Origin: Erysipelotrichaceae bacterium
Lineage (GTDB): Bacteria > Bacillota_I > Bacilli_A > Erysipelotrichales > Coprobacillaceae
Direction: 5' to 3'
Length of the DNA: 7,722 nucleotides
Assembly (NCBI GenBank): GCA_021202205.1
Contig: JAJQDJ010000088.1
Location: 1 to 7,722 of the forward strand
Program-made: the position numbers and the translations under genes
Shown: positions 1 through 6,234 of the stretch, one piece after another
How the letters are laid out: each line of letters starts with the position of its first letter
How positions within the stretch are numbered: the stretch's first letter is position 1
Notes under the pieces: generated by a model
Seen by the model: only the letters and a program-made list of their open reading frames with translations
Told to the model about the DNA's origin: nothing
Database searches by the model: none

Positions 1-2
1 AG

Positions 3-62
3 CCCAGCCCTCAATGGAAAGGAACAGGTAGTGAAAAGCCCATATATTATAACAAACTTTGA
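3..62 (+). CDS. Probable 3' end of an unidentified gene (partial)
   Basis: The frame starting at base 3 is open from the window edge to a TGA at 60-62 and gives a 19-residue tail ending in SEKPIYYNKL. Its codon use is more A/T-ended than that of the competing frame 1, which is open to a TAG at 70-72. The stop lies 30 bases before the next gene, with no convincing intrinsic terminator between, so this would be the upstream member of the same operon. The piece is too short to name a family, and frame 1 cannot be excluded. Confidence 0.3.
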   Translation, partial: PSPQWKGTGSEKPIYYNKL

Positions 63-92
63 CACTACCTAGTATTACAAGGAGGTGAAATT

Positions 93-878
93 ATGCACAA
101 TAAAATTATTCTAACTATCTTAAGTTTATTTGTGGTTGTAGATTTTGGACTCATTTATTTAGTGACACATATTTCACCGATGAAACTTAAAAGGAATACA
201 TTTACTTTTCAATATGGAGAAACGATACCTGCTGATGCTAGTGAATATGTCAACGCTACAGATTCTGTACTTGCTGAAGTGGTTTTAGATTTGTCTAATG
301 TTTCTTATGAAGTAGGAACATATACAGCGACTGCTACTTATTATTCACAAGTAGAAACATTTGAAATTGTTGTTGTTGATACTGTGCAACCGAAAGTAGT
401 TTTGAAACAAGTAACATGGGAAATATCTATTGGTGAAACTATTTATGCAGCAGATCTTATTGATGTTGAAGATAATTCTGAAACAACAGCTTATTTTATA
501 GATGAGGATACTCAGGAAACAAGTGAATCTAAAACTTATTATACAAGTGGATCGCATGTTGAACGTATTATTGTTATAGATGAACATGGAAATCAATCAA
601 CATCATTAAGAGTTAAGATTACTGTTAAATCAAATGATGTGACCCCACCTATTATATATGGTGTGGACGATGTTACTATTCAATTAAATGATACTTTTGA
701 TGAAATGGAAGGTGTCAGTGCTTATGACGAAACCGACGGATGGATAACGAGTAGCATTGATGTTGATGGTATCGTTAATACTCATATTGTTGGTGATTAT
801 GAGATTGTATATAGTGTTAGTGATAGCGCTGGAAATAAAGCAGAAGTGACAAGGATGGTGAGTGTTGTTGATAACTAA
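93..878 (+). CDS. Membrane-anchored extracellular protein with Ig-like repeats
   Basis: This 261-residue protein starts at an ATG five bases after a strong AAGGAGGTG site (79-87). Residues about 5-26 form one hydrophobic segment preceded by a lysine. There is no lipobox cysteine and no obvious signal-peptidase site, so it probably stays as an N-terminal membrane anchor with the rest outside. The remainder is all beta-type sequence in about three modules (residues about 31-97, 98-182, 183-261). Module boundaries are marked by the related D-x-x-x-P motifs DTVQP and DVTPP. The last module has the GDYEIVYSVSDSAGN pattern typical of bacterial Ig-like/DUF5011 or HYR-like domains, which usually act as spacers or adhesive modules. 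No catalytic domain, LPXTG motif or C-terminal anchor is visible. The gene overlaps the rhomboid gene by 17 bases, so the two are probably co-translated. The specific function is unknown. Confidence 0.85.
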   Translation: MHNKIILTILSLFVVVDFGLIYLVTHISPMKLKRNTFTFQYGETIPADASEYVNATDSVLAEVVLDLSNVSYEVGTYTATATYYSQVETFEIVVVDTVQPKVVLKQVTWEISIGETIYAADLIDVEDNSETTAYFIDEDTQETSESKTYYTSGSHVERIIVIDEHGNQSTSLRVKITVKSNDVTPPIIYGVDDVTIQLNDTFDEMEGVSAYDETDGWITSSIDVDGIVNTHIVGDYEIVYSVSDSAGNKAEVTRMVSVVDN

Positions 879-1437
879 TATTTATATAGTTGTATGTGTG
901 GTTGTTTGGGCTTATATTAATTTTATCAGTCATGAAGATAAATATGATTCAGCCATGCGTTTAGGAGGCTTTTATATGCCTGCTATTAGTGAAAATAATG
1001 AATACTGGAGATTTATTACTTGTCATTTTATACATATTGATTTTATTCATTTATTAATGAATATGTATGCAATGTATGTTTTAGGTAGTAGTTTTGAATA
1101 TATATTAGGAACTGTAGGTTATTTATATCTTATTGTTATCAGTATGATTATTAGTATGCTTATAACATATATATCGACACAAATGCATGAATCATCTTAT
1201 TATACTTTGACGATAGGAGCAAGTGGTGTTGTCTATGGATTCTTTGGAGCTATGATAGCTTTGGGTATTTTGGTAGGAGGGCCTTATTTATCATGGCTTA
1301 TGAGTAGTTTATATGTTATATTGATTAATCTTGCTTATACATTTATCAATAAAGATATATCTAAAACAGGACATATTGGAGGTTTAATTGGTGGTATTGT
1401 AGCAGTTGTGTTTTTGTTGTTGATGGGATATATATGA
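862..1437 (+). CDS. Rhomboid-family intramembrane serine protease
   Basis: This 191-residue polytopic membrane protein belongs to the rhomboid family, which cuts transmembrane segments of substrates inside the membrane with a Ser-His dyad. The signatures are all present. WRFITCHFIH (49-58) is followed by HLLMN (63-67, the conserved HxxxN of TM2). GASG (119-122) contains the nucleophile Ser121, and GHIGG (170-174) contains the catalytic His171. Hydrophobic segments at about 3-22, 55-75, 83-103, 117-137, 141-162 and 171-190 match the six-helix minimal core, with no extra cytoplasmic domain. The start is taken as GTG 862, six bases after AAGGA (851-855) inside the preceding gene. TTG codons at 865 and 868 are alternatives. 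The start overlaps the Ig-like gene, and the stop shares ATGA with the DUF188 gene, so expression is probably coupled on both sides. The substrate is unknown; the neighbouring anchored protein is a candidate by context only. Confidence 0.92.
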   Translation: MLLITNIYIVVCVVVWAYINFISHEDKYDSAMRLGGFYMPAISENNEYWRFITCHFIHIDFIHLLMNMYAMYVLGSSFEYILGTVGYLYLIVISMIISMLITYISTQMHESSYYTLTIGASGVVYGFFGAMIALGILVGGPYLSWLMSSLYVILINLAYTFINKDISKTGHIGGLIGGIVAVVFLLLMGYI

Positions 1438-1895
1438 GATTATTAGTAGATGGTGATGGATGTCCTGACATTGCACTAATGAAGGATTTAGCTAAGAAAT
1501 ATGATATACCTATGATTGTTTATATTGATTATGCTCATCAATTGAATGATGATTACTTTCAAACGGTATATTGTGAAGTAGGTAATGATAGTGTTGATAT
1601 GAAATTGTTTAATGATAGTCAAAAAGATGATTTGGTTATTACACAGGATTATGGTTTAGCATCATTGTTAATTTCAAAAAATATTCAGGTTATGCATATT
1701 TCAGGTAAAACTTTAGAAAAAGATAATATTGATTTTTATATCAACTCTCGTTATCAATCAGCTAAGCAAAGACATTCACATAAAAAACCGCAACTTAAAG
1801 GTCCGAAGAAACGTACAGCTCAAACCACAAATAACTTTATTGCAAATCTTAATAGAAAGCTTAAGAATAATACTGGTGATAAACATGAAAATTAA
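1434..1895 (+). CDS. YaiI/YqxD family (DUF188) protein
   Basis: This 153-residue protein has the full DUF188 signature. It opens with LLVDGDGCP (residues 3-11; the family usually has VDADACP). It continues with a middle GNDSVDMKL segment (50-58, with Asp52 and Asp55), then DLVITQDYGLASL (66-78), and ends in a basic tail with GPKKRT and NNFIANL. The acidic residues at 6, 8, 55 and 72 fit the PIN/NYN-like nuclease fold proposed for the family, but its activity is not established. One difference from the consensus is Gly-Asp-Gly in place of Ala-Asp-Ala in the first motif. The ATG overlaps the rhomboid stop (ATGA), a classic sign of translational re-initiation. The gene also overlaps the aldo/keto reductase start by 11 bases. 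Family assignment is firm; the biological role is not. Confidence 0.93.
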   Translation: MRLLVDGDGCPDIALMKDLAKKYDIPMIVYIDYAHQLNDDYFQTVYCEVGNDSVDMKLFNDSQKDDLVITQDYGLASLLISKNIQVMHISGKTLEKDNIDFYINSRYQSAKQRHSHKKPQLKGPKKRTAQTTNNFIANLNRKLKNNTGDKHEN

Positions 1896-2724
1896 TAATA
1901 AAGAACTTCCACAAATTGGGCAAGGAACATGGTATATGGGTGAGAATTCACATACTTATCAACAAGAAAAAGGTGCCATTATAACAGGTATCCAAAACGG
2001 ATTGAATGTTATAGATACAGCTGAAATGTATGGAGAAGGGTTATCTGAATTATTAGTAGGTGATGCAATAAAAGATTTTGATAGACAATCATTATATCTA
2101 GTTTCAAAAGTATATCCACATAATGCTGGTAGAAATCATATATTTATAAGCTTAGAAAAATCACTTAAAAGATTAAATACCAATTATTTGGATTTATATT
2201 TATTGCATTGGCGTGGCAGTGTTCCTTTAAAAGAAACGGTAGAATGCATGGAAGAATTAAAAAATAGAGGTATGATTAAAGCTTGGGGTGTTTCTAATTT
2301 TGACAAAGATGATATGGAAGAGTTATGGAATGTTCCTAATGGTAATCATTGTGCAGTCAATCAGGTGTTATATCATGTTGCATCAAGAGGCATTGAGTAT
2401 GACTTGATTCCTTGGCATGAAGAACATGGTATTACTATCATGGCCTATTGTCCGATTGCACATGGTGGAAAATTAAAAAATAACCTTTATCAAAACAAAG
2501 TACTCAATCAAATAGCTACCAATCATCAAGCAACTGTACCACAAATTATGTTGGCATTTGTGATTAGGAAACCAAATATTATAGCTATTGTAAAAAGTGG
2601 AAATACTAAACATGTATTAGAAAATGCGAATGCTTTAAATATAACATTAACTGATGAGAAATTAGCTATGATTGATAAAGAATTTCCTGCACCTAATCAT
2701 AAAACATATTTAGATATTGTATAA
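1885..2724 (+). CDS. Aldo/keto reductase, NAD(P)H-dependent
   Basis: This 279-residue cytoplasmic oxidoreductase has the TIM-barrel aldo/keto reductase pattern; the family reduces aldehydes and ketones with NAD(P)H. The catalytic tetrad is complete: Asp44 and Tyr49 in NVIDTAEMYG, Lys75 in LVSKVYP and His108 in LYLLHWRG. WGVSNFD (134-140), VNQVLYH (158-164) and the late cofactor-loop region IVKSGN (235-240) are also typical, and the length is normal for bacterial members. The frame stays open upstream to 1729, but the start is placed at ATG 1885. There the sequence begins MKINNKELPQIGQGTW, as family members do, five bases after GGTGA (1875-1879). The extra upstream frame merely lies inside the DUF188 gene. 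It is the last gene of the operon and is followed directly by a terminator. The substrate cannot be read from sequence, and nothing in the operon points to a pathway. Confidence 0.93.
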   Translation: MKINNKELPQIGQGTWYMGENSHTYQQEKGAIITGIQNGLNVIDTAEMYGEGLSELLVGDAIKDFDRQSLYLVSKVYPHNAGRNHIFISLEKSLKRLNTNYLDLYLLHWRGSVPLKETVECMEELKNRGMIKAWGVSNFDKDDMEELWNVPNGNHCAVNQVLYHVASRGIEYDLIPWHEEHGITIMAYCPIAHGGKLKNNLYQNKVLNQIATNHQATVPQIMLAFVIRKPNIIAIVKSGNTKHVLENANALNITLTDEKLAMIDKEFPAPNHKTYLDIV

Positions 2725-2726
2725 GA

Positions 2727-2757
2727 AAAGGATTGGTTGAAACCAATCCTTTCGTTT
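2727..2757. terminator. Bidirectional intrinsic terminator between aldo/keto reductase and SDR genes
   Basis: A perfect 12-bp inverted repeat, AAAGGATTGGTT at 2727-2738 and its complement at 2741-2752, begins two bases after the aldo/keto reductase stop. On the + strand it is followed by TTCGTTT. On the - strand it follows the SDR stop within a few bases and continues into TTTTCTT. It can therefore end both convergent transcripts. Confidence 0.9.
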
Positions 2758-3532
2758 AGGCAGTAATCCATCCTCCGCCATCAGCATTAACAGTTTGACC
2801 TGACATCCAATGACTATCATCACTGGCTAAAAAGACTAATATAGGAGCAACATCTTCATATGGATCTCCAGCTCTGTGGAATACATTGTCTTTAAAAGCT
2901 TCCATAGCATAAGCTTGCATCTCTGGTAGTTGTTTATCCATATCGTTTTTAGCGTTATCAGTAAATCCACCAGGACAAATACAATTGACTCGAATATTGT
3001 ATTCTCCCCATTCTCTCGCAACTGTTCTAGTTAGAGAACGGACAACTTCCTTAACTGCAGAATATGTTGCACTCATCTTTGGACTTTCTTGTCCCCAACG
3101 TGATCCAAAGTTAACAATTGATGCCCCAGCTCCTGGTTTATTTTTCATATAAGGGAAGCATAATTGCATCAAATGCCAAGCTGAAAATGCAGAGATTTCA
3201 AGTTCGTTTTTAAATGTCTCAATATCCATATCAATGAATGGTTTTAATGTGGTACAGTGAACATTGTTCACTAAAACATCAACTGTCCCAAACTTTTCAA
3301 CAGTTTTTTCCACCATGTTTTTTAAACTATCATAAGATCGAACATCACAAGGATAAGCAATCACTTGTGCGCCTCTTTCTTCGCATAACTGTTTTGTAAT
3401 TTCAAGCTTTTCTGCTTGAATATCACAGATTGTTAAATTAGCACCTTCTTCAGCCATACGTATAGCTTCAAATTTGCCAAGGCCACTAGCTGCGCCTGTT
3501 AAAATAACGATTTTACCTTCTAATTTTCCCAT
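2756..3532 (-). CDS. Short-chain dehydrogenase/reductase (SDR) with altered active-site motifs
   Basis: This 258-residue protein is of classical SDR length with a Rossmann fold. TGAASGLG (12-19) is the dinucleotide-binding loop. Asp37 at the end of the second strand suggests NAD(H) over NADP(H), and CDV (62-64) binds the adenine side. Ser144 (FGS), Tyr157 and Lys161 (YSAVK) form the catalytic triad, and PGG (187-189) and the C-terminal NADGGGW are typical. Two normally conserved features differ. The NNAG motif after strand 4 reads NNVH (89-92), and the helix-4 Asn of the catalytic tetrad aligns by eye with Ser114 in ELEISAF. The enzyme probably still oxidises an alcohol or reduces a ketone, but the substrate is unknown. 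The ATG sits about nine bases after AAAGGA. The gene is divergent from a TetR-type regulator that likely controls it, and its 3' end runs into a shared terminator. Confidence 0.9.
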   Translation of the reverse strand: MGKLEGKIVILTGAASGLGKFEAIRMAEEGANLTICDIQAEKLEITKQLCEERGAQVIAYPCDVRSYDSLKNMVEKTVEKFGTVDVLVNNVHCTTLKPFIDMDIETFKNELEISAFSAWHLMQLCFPYMKNKPGAGASIVNFGSRWGQESPKMSATYSAVKEVVRSLTRTVAREWGEYNIRVNCICPGGFTDNAKNDMDKQLPEMQAYAMEAFKDNVFHRAGDPYEDVAPILVFLASDDSHWMSGQTVNADGGGWITA

Positions 3533-3555
3533 TTAGTATTTTCCTTTCATTTTTA

Positions 3556-3567
3556 TAATGGCCATTA
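3556..3567. promoter_or_regulatory. 12-bp perfect palindrome in the SDR leader
   Basis: TAATGGCCATTA is fully self-complementary and lies 23 bases before the SDR start codon, just upstream of its ribosome-binding site. A GC-centred palindrome stands out in this AT-rich spacer. It could be a protein-binding site downstream of the SDR promoter. No second copy of the whole 12-mer was seen. Confidence 0.3.
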
Positions 3568-3644
3568 CTAATTATGTGAATATTTTAACATTATGATTCA
3601 TAAATAAAATATAAAAAAAGAAATTTTTAATTTTTGTTTTAAAA

Positions 3645-3674
3645 AATGGAACTTATTATCAAAAGAGTTCCATT
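3645..3674. promoter_or_regulatory. Candidate TetR-family operator between the SDR and regulator genes
   Basis: An exact inverted repeat has arms AATGGAACT (3645-3653) and AGTTCCATT (3666-3674) separated by 12 bases, in the divergent spacer 43 bases before the regulator start. TetR-family dimers commonly bind such palindromes near their own divergent promoter. A weak forward -10 match (TATTAT, 3654-3659) falls inside the spacer and has TTTTTG 17 bases upstream. Binding there would block the regulator's own transcription. I could not place a convincing reverse promoter for the SDR. Confidence 0.55.
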
Positions 3675-3716
3675 CATAAAATAAATTATGTAAAATAAGC
3701 AAAAGAGGTGTCACAT

Positions 3717-4241
3717 ATGAGTCAACATGCTAAAGTAGAATTAATGAATGCACTTTATGAATTGTTAAAGAAAAATTCTTTTGAAAGTTTAACATGTAAC
3801 CAAATTATTGAAAAGGCAAATGTAGGTAAAGCAACATTTTATCGCTATTTTCCAAGTAAGTATGCATTATTAACCTATTTGTTTCATAATAAGTTAAGCA
3901 TTGATATGTTCCAATTTGAAAATGTCATGTCATATAAAGAATTAGGTATTTATGTTATAAAATATTGTCAAAAAGATGAGGATTTTTTTAAAAACATTAT
4001 GAATGACGAACATTCTATATTTTTAAAGTTATTATATGGAAAATATGTCCAAATCATTGATAAACGAACATCCCAATTATCATCATTAGAAAGATTGGTG
4101 TTAGAAATTTATCTTAATGGAACAATTACAACTACAGCTTTTTGGACTTTAGATGATAAGAAACGAACCCCAGAAGAAATATATAATATATGCGAAAAAG
4201 CTATGCCACAAATTCTTTGTGATATTTTAAAAGATAAATGA
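3717..4241 (+). CDS. TetR/AcrR-family transcriptional regulator
   Basis: This 174-residue protein has an N-terminal TetR-type DNA-binding domain. A helix at about 7-20 is followed by LTCNQIIEKANVGKATFYRYFPSKYALL (helix-turn-helix about 25-45, with the hallmark KATFYRYFPSK). The rest (about 55-174) is helical and ligand-binding/dimerising. It resembles the short C-terminal domain seen in many Firmicute DhaS-like regulators, but sequence alone gives no ligand. The start is set at ATG 3717, eight bases after AGAGG (3704-3708). The upstream in-frame GTG at 3708 overlaps that ribosome-binding site, so it is rejected. The gene is divergent from the SDR gene with a palindrome between them, so it probably represses itself, the SDR gene, or both. 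It converges on asnB, with a terminator overlapping both gene ends. Confidence 0.9.
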   Translation: MSQHAKVELMNALYELLKKNSFESLTCNQIIEKANVGKATFYRYFPSKYALLTYLFHNKLSIDMFQFENVMSYKELGIYVIKYCQKDEDFFKNIMNDEHSIFLKLLYGKYVQIIDKRTSQLSSLERLVLEIYLNGTITTTAFWTLDDKKRTPEEIYNICEKAMPQILCDILKDK

Positions 4242-4242
4242 A

Positions 4243-4269
4243 AAGATGGCCATTTGACCATCTTATTTT
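4243..4269. terminator. Bidirectional intrinsic terminator between TetR gene and asnB
   Basis: Arms AAGATGG (4243-4249) and CCATCTT (4258-4264) enclose an 8-base loop. The + strand continues ATTTTC. The - strand, just past the asnB stop, continues TTTTC. The stem overlaps the asnB stop codon at 4263-4265, so the convergent gene ends are packed onto one hairpin. The stem is shorter than the one at 2727 and probably weaker. Confidence 0.75.
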
Positions 4270-5849
4270 CCGCTATCACCATAATTTTTAAGAACACGGG
4301 CACTAGGATCATCAACATCGCAGCCTTCCCATTCTTTATTAGGCATCCAGAAATCTTTAATCCATTTTGCTTGTCCTGGATAATATTCTTCAAAGATATC
4401 ACGATATAATAGTGATTCCTTTGTAAAAGGTGGACAATAGGAATATTTATCTTTAGCATTTATAACATCTTCATCTGTATATAAGCTATCAGCATATTCT
4501 TTTAAATAATCAACCATAGAATGTCCAACTGCATCAGAGAATGCAGCTTTTTCTCTAAATAGAATATCATCAGGTAAATAATCTAAACCTTCAAAAGCAT
4601 GTCTTAATAAATATTTACCTTTACCATAAGTATTCATCTTCTTAGCAGGATCAATACGCATAGCATAATCTACAAAATCAATATCAGCAAAAGGAACACG
4701 GCCTTCTAACGCATTAGCTGAAATACATCTATCTGCTCTCAAAACATCATACATATATAATTCTTTAATACGTTTTTGTGATTCTTTTTGGAATGCTTCA
4801 GGGCTAGGTGCAAAATCTGTATATTTATAACCAAATAATTCGTCAGAAACTTCACCAGTTAAAATAACTTTTAAATCAGTATTCTCATGAATATATTGGC
4901 ATAATAGAAACATACCCATACTCGCACGAATAGTTGTAATATCCCATGTTTCTAAAGCTTTAATAACTTTTCTTAGATTACTTAATACATCATCTTTAGT
5001 CATAATAACTTCTGTATGATCAGTACCAAAATAATCAGCAACTTGTTTAGCATATTTTAAATCAATAGGATCAGTTTCCATTCCAATCGCAAAAGTACGA
5101 ATAGGCTTATCATGCATTCTTTGAGCAATGGCACATACTAATGATGAATCTAGGCCACCACTTAATAAATAACCTACAGGAGCATCAGATTGTAATCTCT
5201 TTTCAACTGCTTTTTCTAACTTTGTACGTAAGTTATAGGCAATTTCTTCAATACTATCTGTATGAATCAATTTTACATCACTTAAATCATTAAAACAAAC
5301 AAACTCGCCATTATCATAATAATGTCCAGGTGGAAATGGCATAATATCATGACATATCTTCATTAATGCTTTAGCTTCTGAAGCAAAACATATTTCATTC
5401 TTTTCATTACTATATCCGTAAAACATTGGACGAATACCCATTGGATCTCTAGCTGCTACCATTTTCTTGTTCATGGCATCATATAGAACTAATGCAAACT
5501 CACCATCCAACATACGACTCATCACATCAATACCATACTTCAAATATAAAGGAATCAATACTTCACAATCACTACCACTATAACATTTATAATCATCTTT
5601 CAAATTCTTTTTTAATGCAGGGTAGTTATATATCTCCCCATTACATACCAACATACAACCTCTATATTGGAACGCTTGCATACCGTCACTTGTTAAGTCC
5701 ATAATAGCCAATCTATTAAATCCCCAAGTCTTACCTAATCCATAAGTATATCCACATTGATCTGGTCCTCTACCATGAACCGCACTTAAAGCTTCATCAA
5801 ACACTTCTAGTGAAAATTCTTCACTACCAACTGTTAAAAACCCACACAT
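4263..5849 (-). CDS. asnB: Asparagine synthetase B, glutamine-hydrolysing
   Basis: This 528-residue enzyme makes asparagine from aspartate, glutamine and ATP in the cytoplasm. The N-terminal class II glutaminase domain (about 1-190) begins Met-Cys-Gly. Cys2 is the nucleophile exposed after Met removal, and the domain carries HGRGPD (25-30), FNRLAIMD (44-51), NGEIYN (70-75) and SGSD (91-94). The C-terminal synthetase domain (about 200-528) has the PP-loop ATP-binding motif SGGLDSS (230-236). It also has TGEVSDELFGY (331-341), LEGRVPFAD (381-389) and FREKAAFSDAVG (431-442). The length and motif set resemble the E. coli AsnB type, and the protein looks complete and functional. The ATG lies nine bases after AAGGGGG. 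The gene is transcribed alone from a promoter about 290 bases upstream through a T-box leader, so expression should rise when Asn-tRNA is uncharged. Confidence 0.97.
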   Translation of the reverse strand: MCGFLTVGSEEFSLEVFDEALSAVHGRGPDQCGYTYGLGKTWGFNRLAIMDLTSDGMQAFQYRGCMLVCNGEIYNYPALKKNLKDDYKCYSGSDCEVLIPLYLKYGIDVMSRMLDGEFALVLYDAMNKKMVAARDPMGIRPMFYGYSNEKNEICFASEAKALMKICHDIMPFPPGHYYDNGEFVCFNDLSDVKLIHTDSIEEIAYNLRTKLEKAVEKRLQSDAPVGYLLSGGLDSSLVCAIAQRMHDKPIRTFAIGMETDPIDLKYAKQVADYFGTDHTEVIMTKDDVLSNLRKVIKALETWDITTIRASMGMFLLCQYIHENTDLKVILTGEVSDELFGYKYTDFAPSPEAFQKESQKRIKELYMYDVLRADRCISANALEGRVPFADIDFVDYAMRIDPAKKMNTYGKGKYLLRHAFEGLDYLPDDILFREKAAFSDAVGHSMVDYLKEYADSLYTDEDVINAKDKYSYCPPFTKESLLYRDIFEEYYPGQAKWIKDFWMPNKEWEGCDVDDPSARVLKNYGDSGK

Positions 5850-5864
5850 AAAATTCTTCCCCCT

Positions 5865-6130
5865 TAAAAAATAAAAACTCGCATAACATAAAGCGAGTAT
5901 CAGACCAATATAACCTAACGTATTGAGTTACATGGTACGGAAAATACTTCAAAGAGTACTCGATACCCGCCAGCCGTAACATGGCTGAAGACGTTCTAGC
6001 CTACTTGTTGCCTTTCGGTAGACAGCTCAGAGGTGTTCTTCATACAATGACTCCGTTGTTAGACTTTCACCATCACTAACTCGCTTTAAACATCTGTCAA
6101 GGACTACTCTCCTCGTCTTTGCTTTTAAGT
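5865..6130 (-). promoter_or_regulatory. T-box leader RNA of asnB, candidate AAC (Asn) specifier
   Basis: Read on the - strand, this leader has the T-box stem I landmarks. The base AGAC (6115-6118) pairs with GTCT (6020-6023). A kink-turn region is followed by GAGG/CCTC (6111-6114 / 6030-6033). AGTA (6105-6108) lies opposite GAA for the loop-E-like specifier loop. An apical GTTAG/CTAAC stem (6058-6080) encloses GATGGTG, as in typical T-box distal loops. GAAGAACACC places AAC at 6035-6037, three bases before the conserved A and the closing helix, which is the specifier position and an Asn codon. A stem II-like element follows (CTAC/GTAG with GAAA and AGTA, 6001-6021), then a CAGCC/GGCTG hairpin (5971-5987). 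The usual AGGGTGGNACCGCG antiterminator sequence is not present, so the 3' half is divergent. The start is estimated from the promoter. A GAA (Glu) reading one register earlier is possible but does not fit asnB. Confidence 0.85.
5866..5898 (-). terminator. Leader terminator of the asnB T-box
   Basis: On the - strand ACTCGC (5893-5898) pairs with GCGAGT (5877-5882) over a 10-base loop and is followed by TTTTTATTTTTT. The asnB ribosome-binding site starts right after this U-rich tract. The 5' arm can instead pair with GCGGGTATC at 5962-5970, giving a switchable terminator/antiterminator choice. Confidence 0.85.
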
Positions 6131-6137
6131 TGGTATA

Positions 6138-6166
6138 AGTATATAATAATTTTTTCTTATTTGCAA
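6138..6166 (-). promoter_or_regulatory. Promoter of the asnB T-box transcript
   Basis: On the - strand TTGCAA (-35, 6161-6166), a 17-base spacer and TATACT (-10, 6138-6143) form a good sigma-A-type promoter. Transcription would begin near 6131, about 12 bases before the first T-box helix. The promoter lies after the MATE gene terminator, so asnB is an independent unit. Confidence 0.75.
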
Positions 6167-6234
6167 TAATAATTTTAAATTAATTTAATAATTTTTTAAT
6201 TTCCTAAATTTTGCTTAAAAATATTATGATTTCT

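Noticed and set aside
345..596. 83-codon open frame on the - strand
   Set aside because: It lies wholly inside the Ig-like gene on the opposite strand. It is Asn/Ile/Cys-rich without family motifs, as antisense of an AT-rich gene would be.
1729..1884. In-frame N-terminal extension of the aldo/keto reductase
   Set aside because: It would overlap the DUF188 gene by 167 bases, lacks family similarity, and ATG 1885 has a ribosome-binding site and the standard family N-terminus.
2836..3021. 61-codon - strand frame
   Set aside because: It is a shifted frame inside the SDR gene with no motifs. It does not indicate a frameshift, because the SDR frame is intact throughout.
4109..4459. 116-codon - strand frame across the TetR/asnB junction
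   Set aside because: It overlaps both well-supported genes and a terminator, and reads as low-complexity shadow sequence.
5492..5704. 70-codon + strand frame
   Set aside because: It is antisense to the asnB glutaminase domain; the His/Tyr/Asn-rich sequence is a shadow.
5931..5940. CATGGTACGG, resembling the T-box UGGUACCG motif
   Set aside because: It reads this way only on the + strand, whereas the leader is transcribed from the - strand. There it is CCGTACCATG and cannot pair with a tRNA CCA end.
5865..6130. Lysine riboswitch as an alternative for the asnB leader
   Set aside because: The lysine-riboswitch core motifs are not seen, while the AGTA/GAA specifier loop, the apical GATGGTG and an Asn codon fit a T-box.
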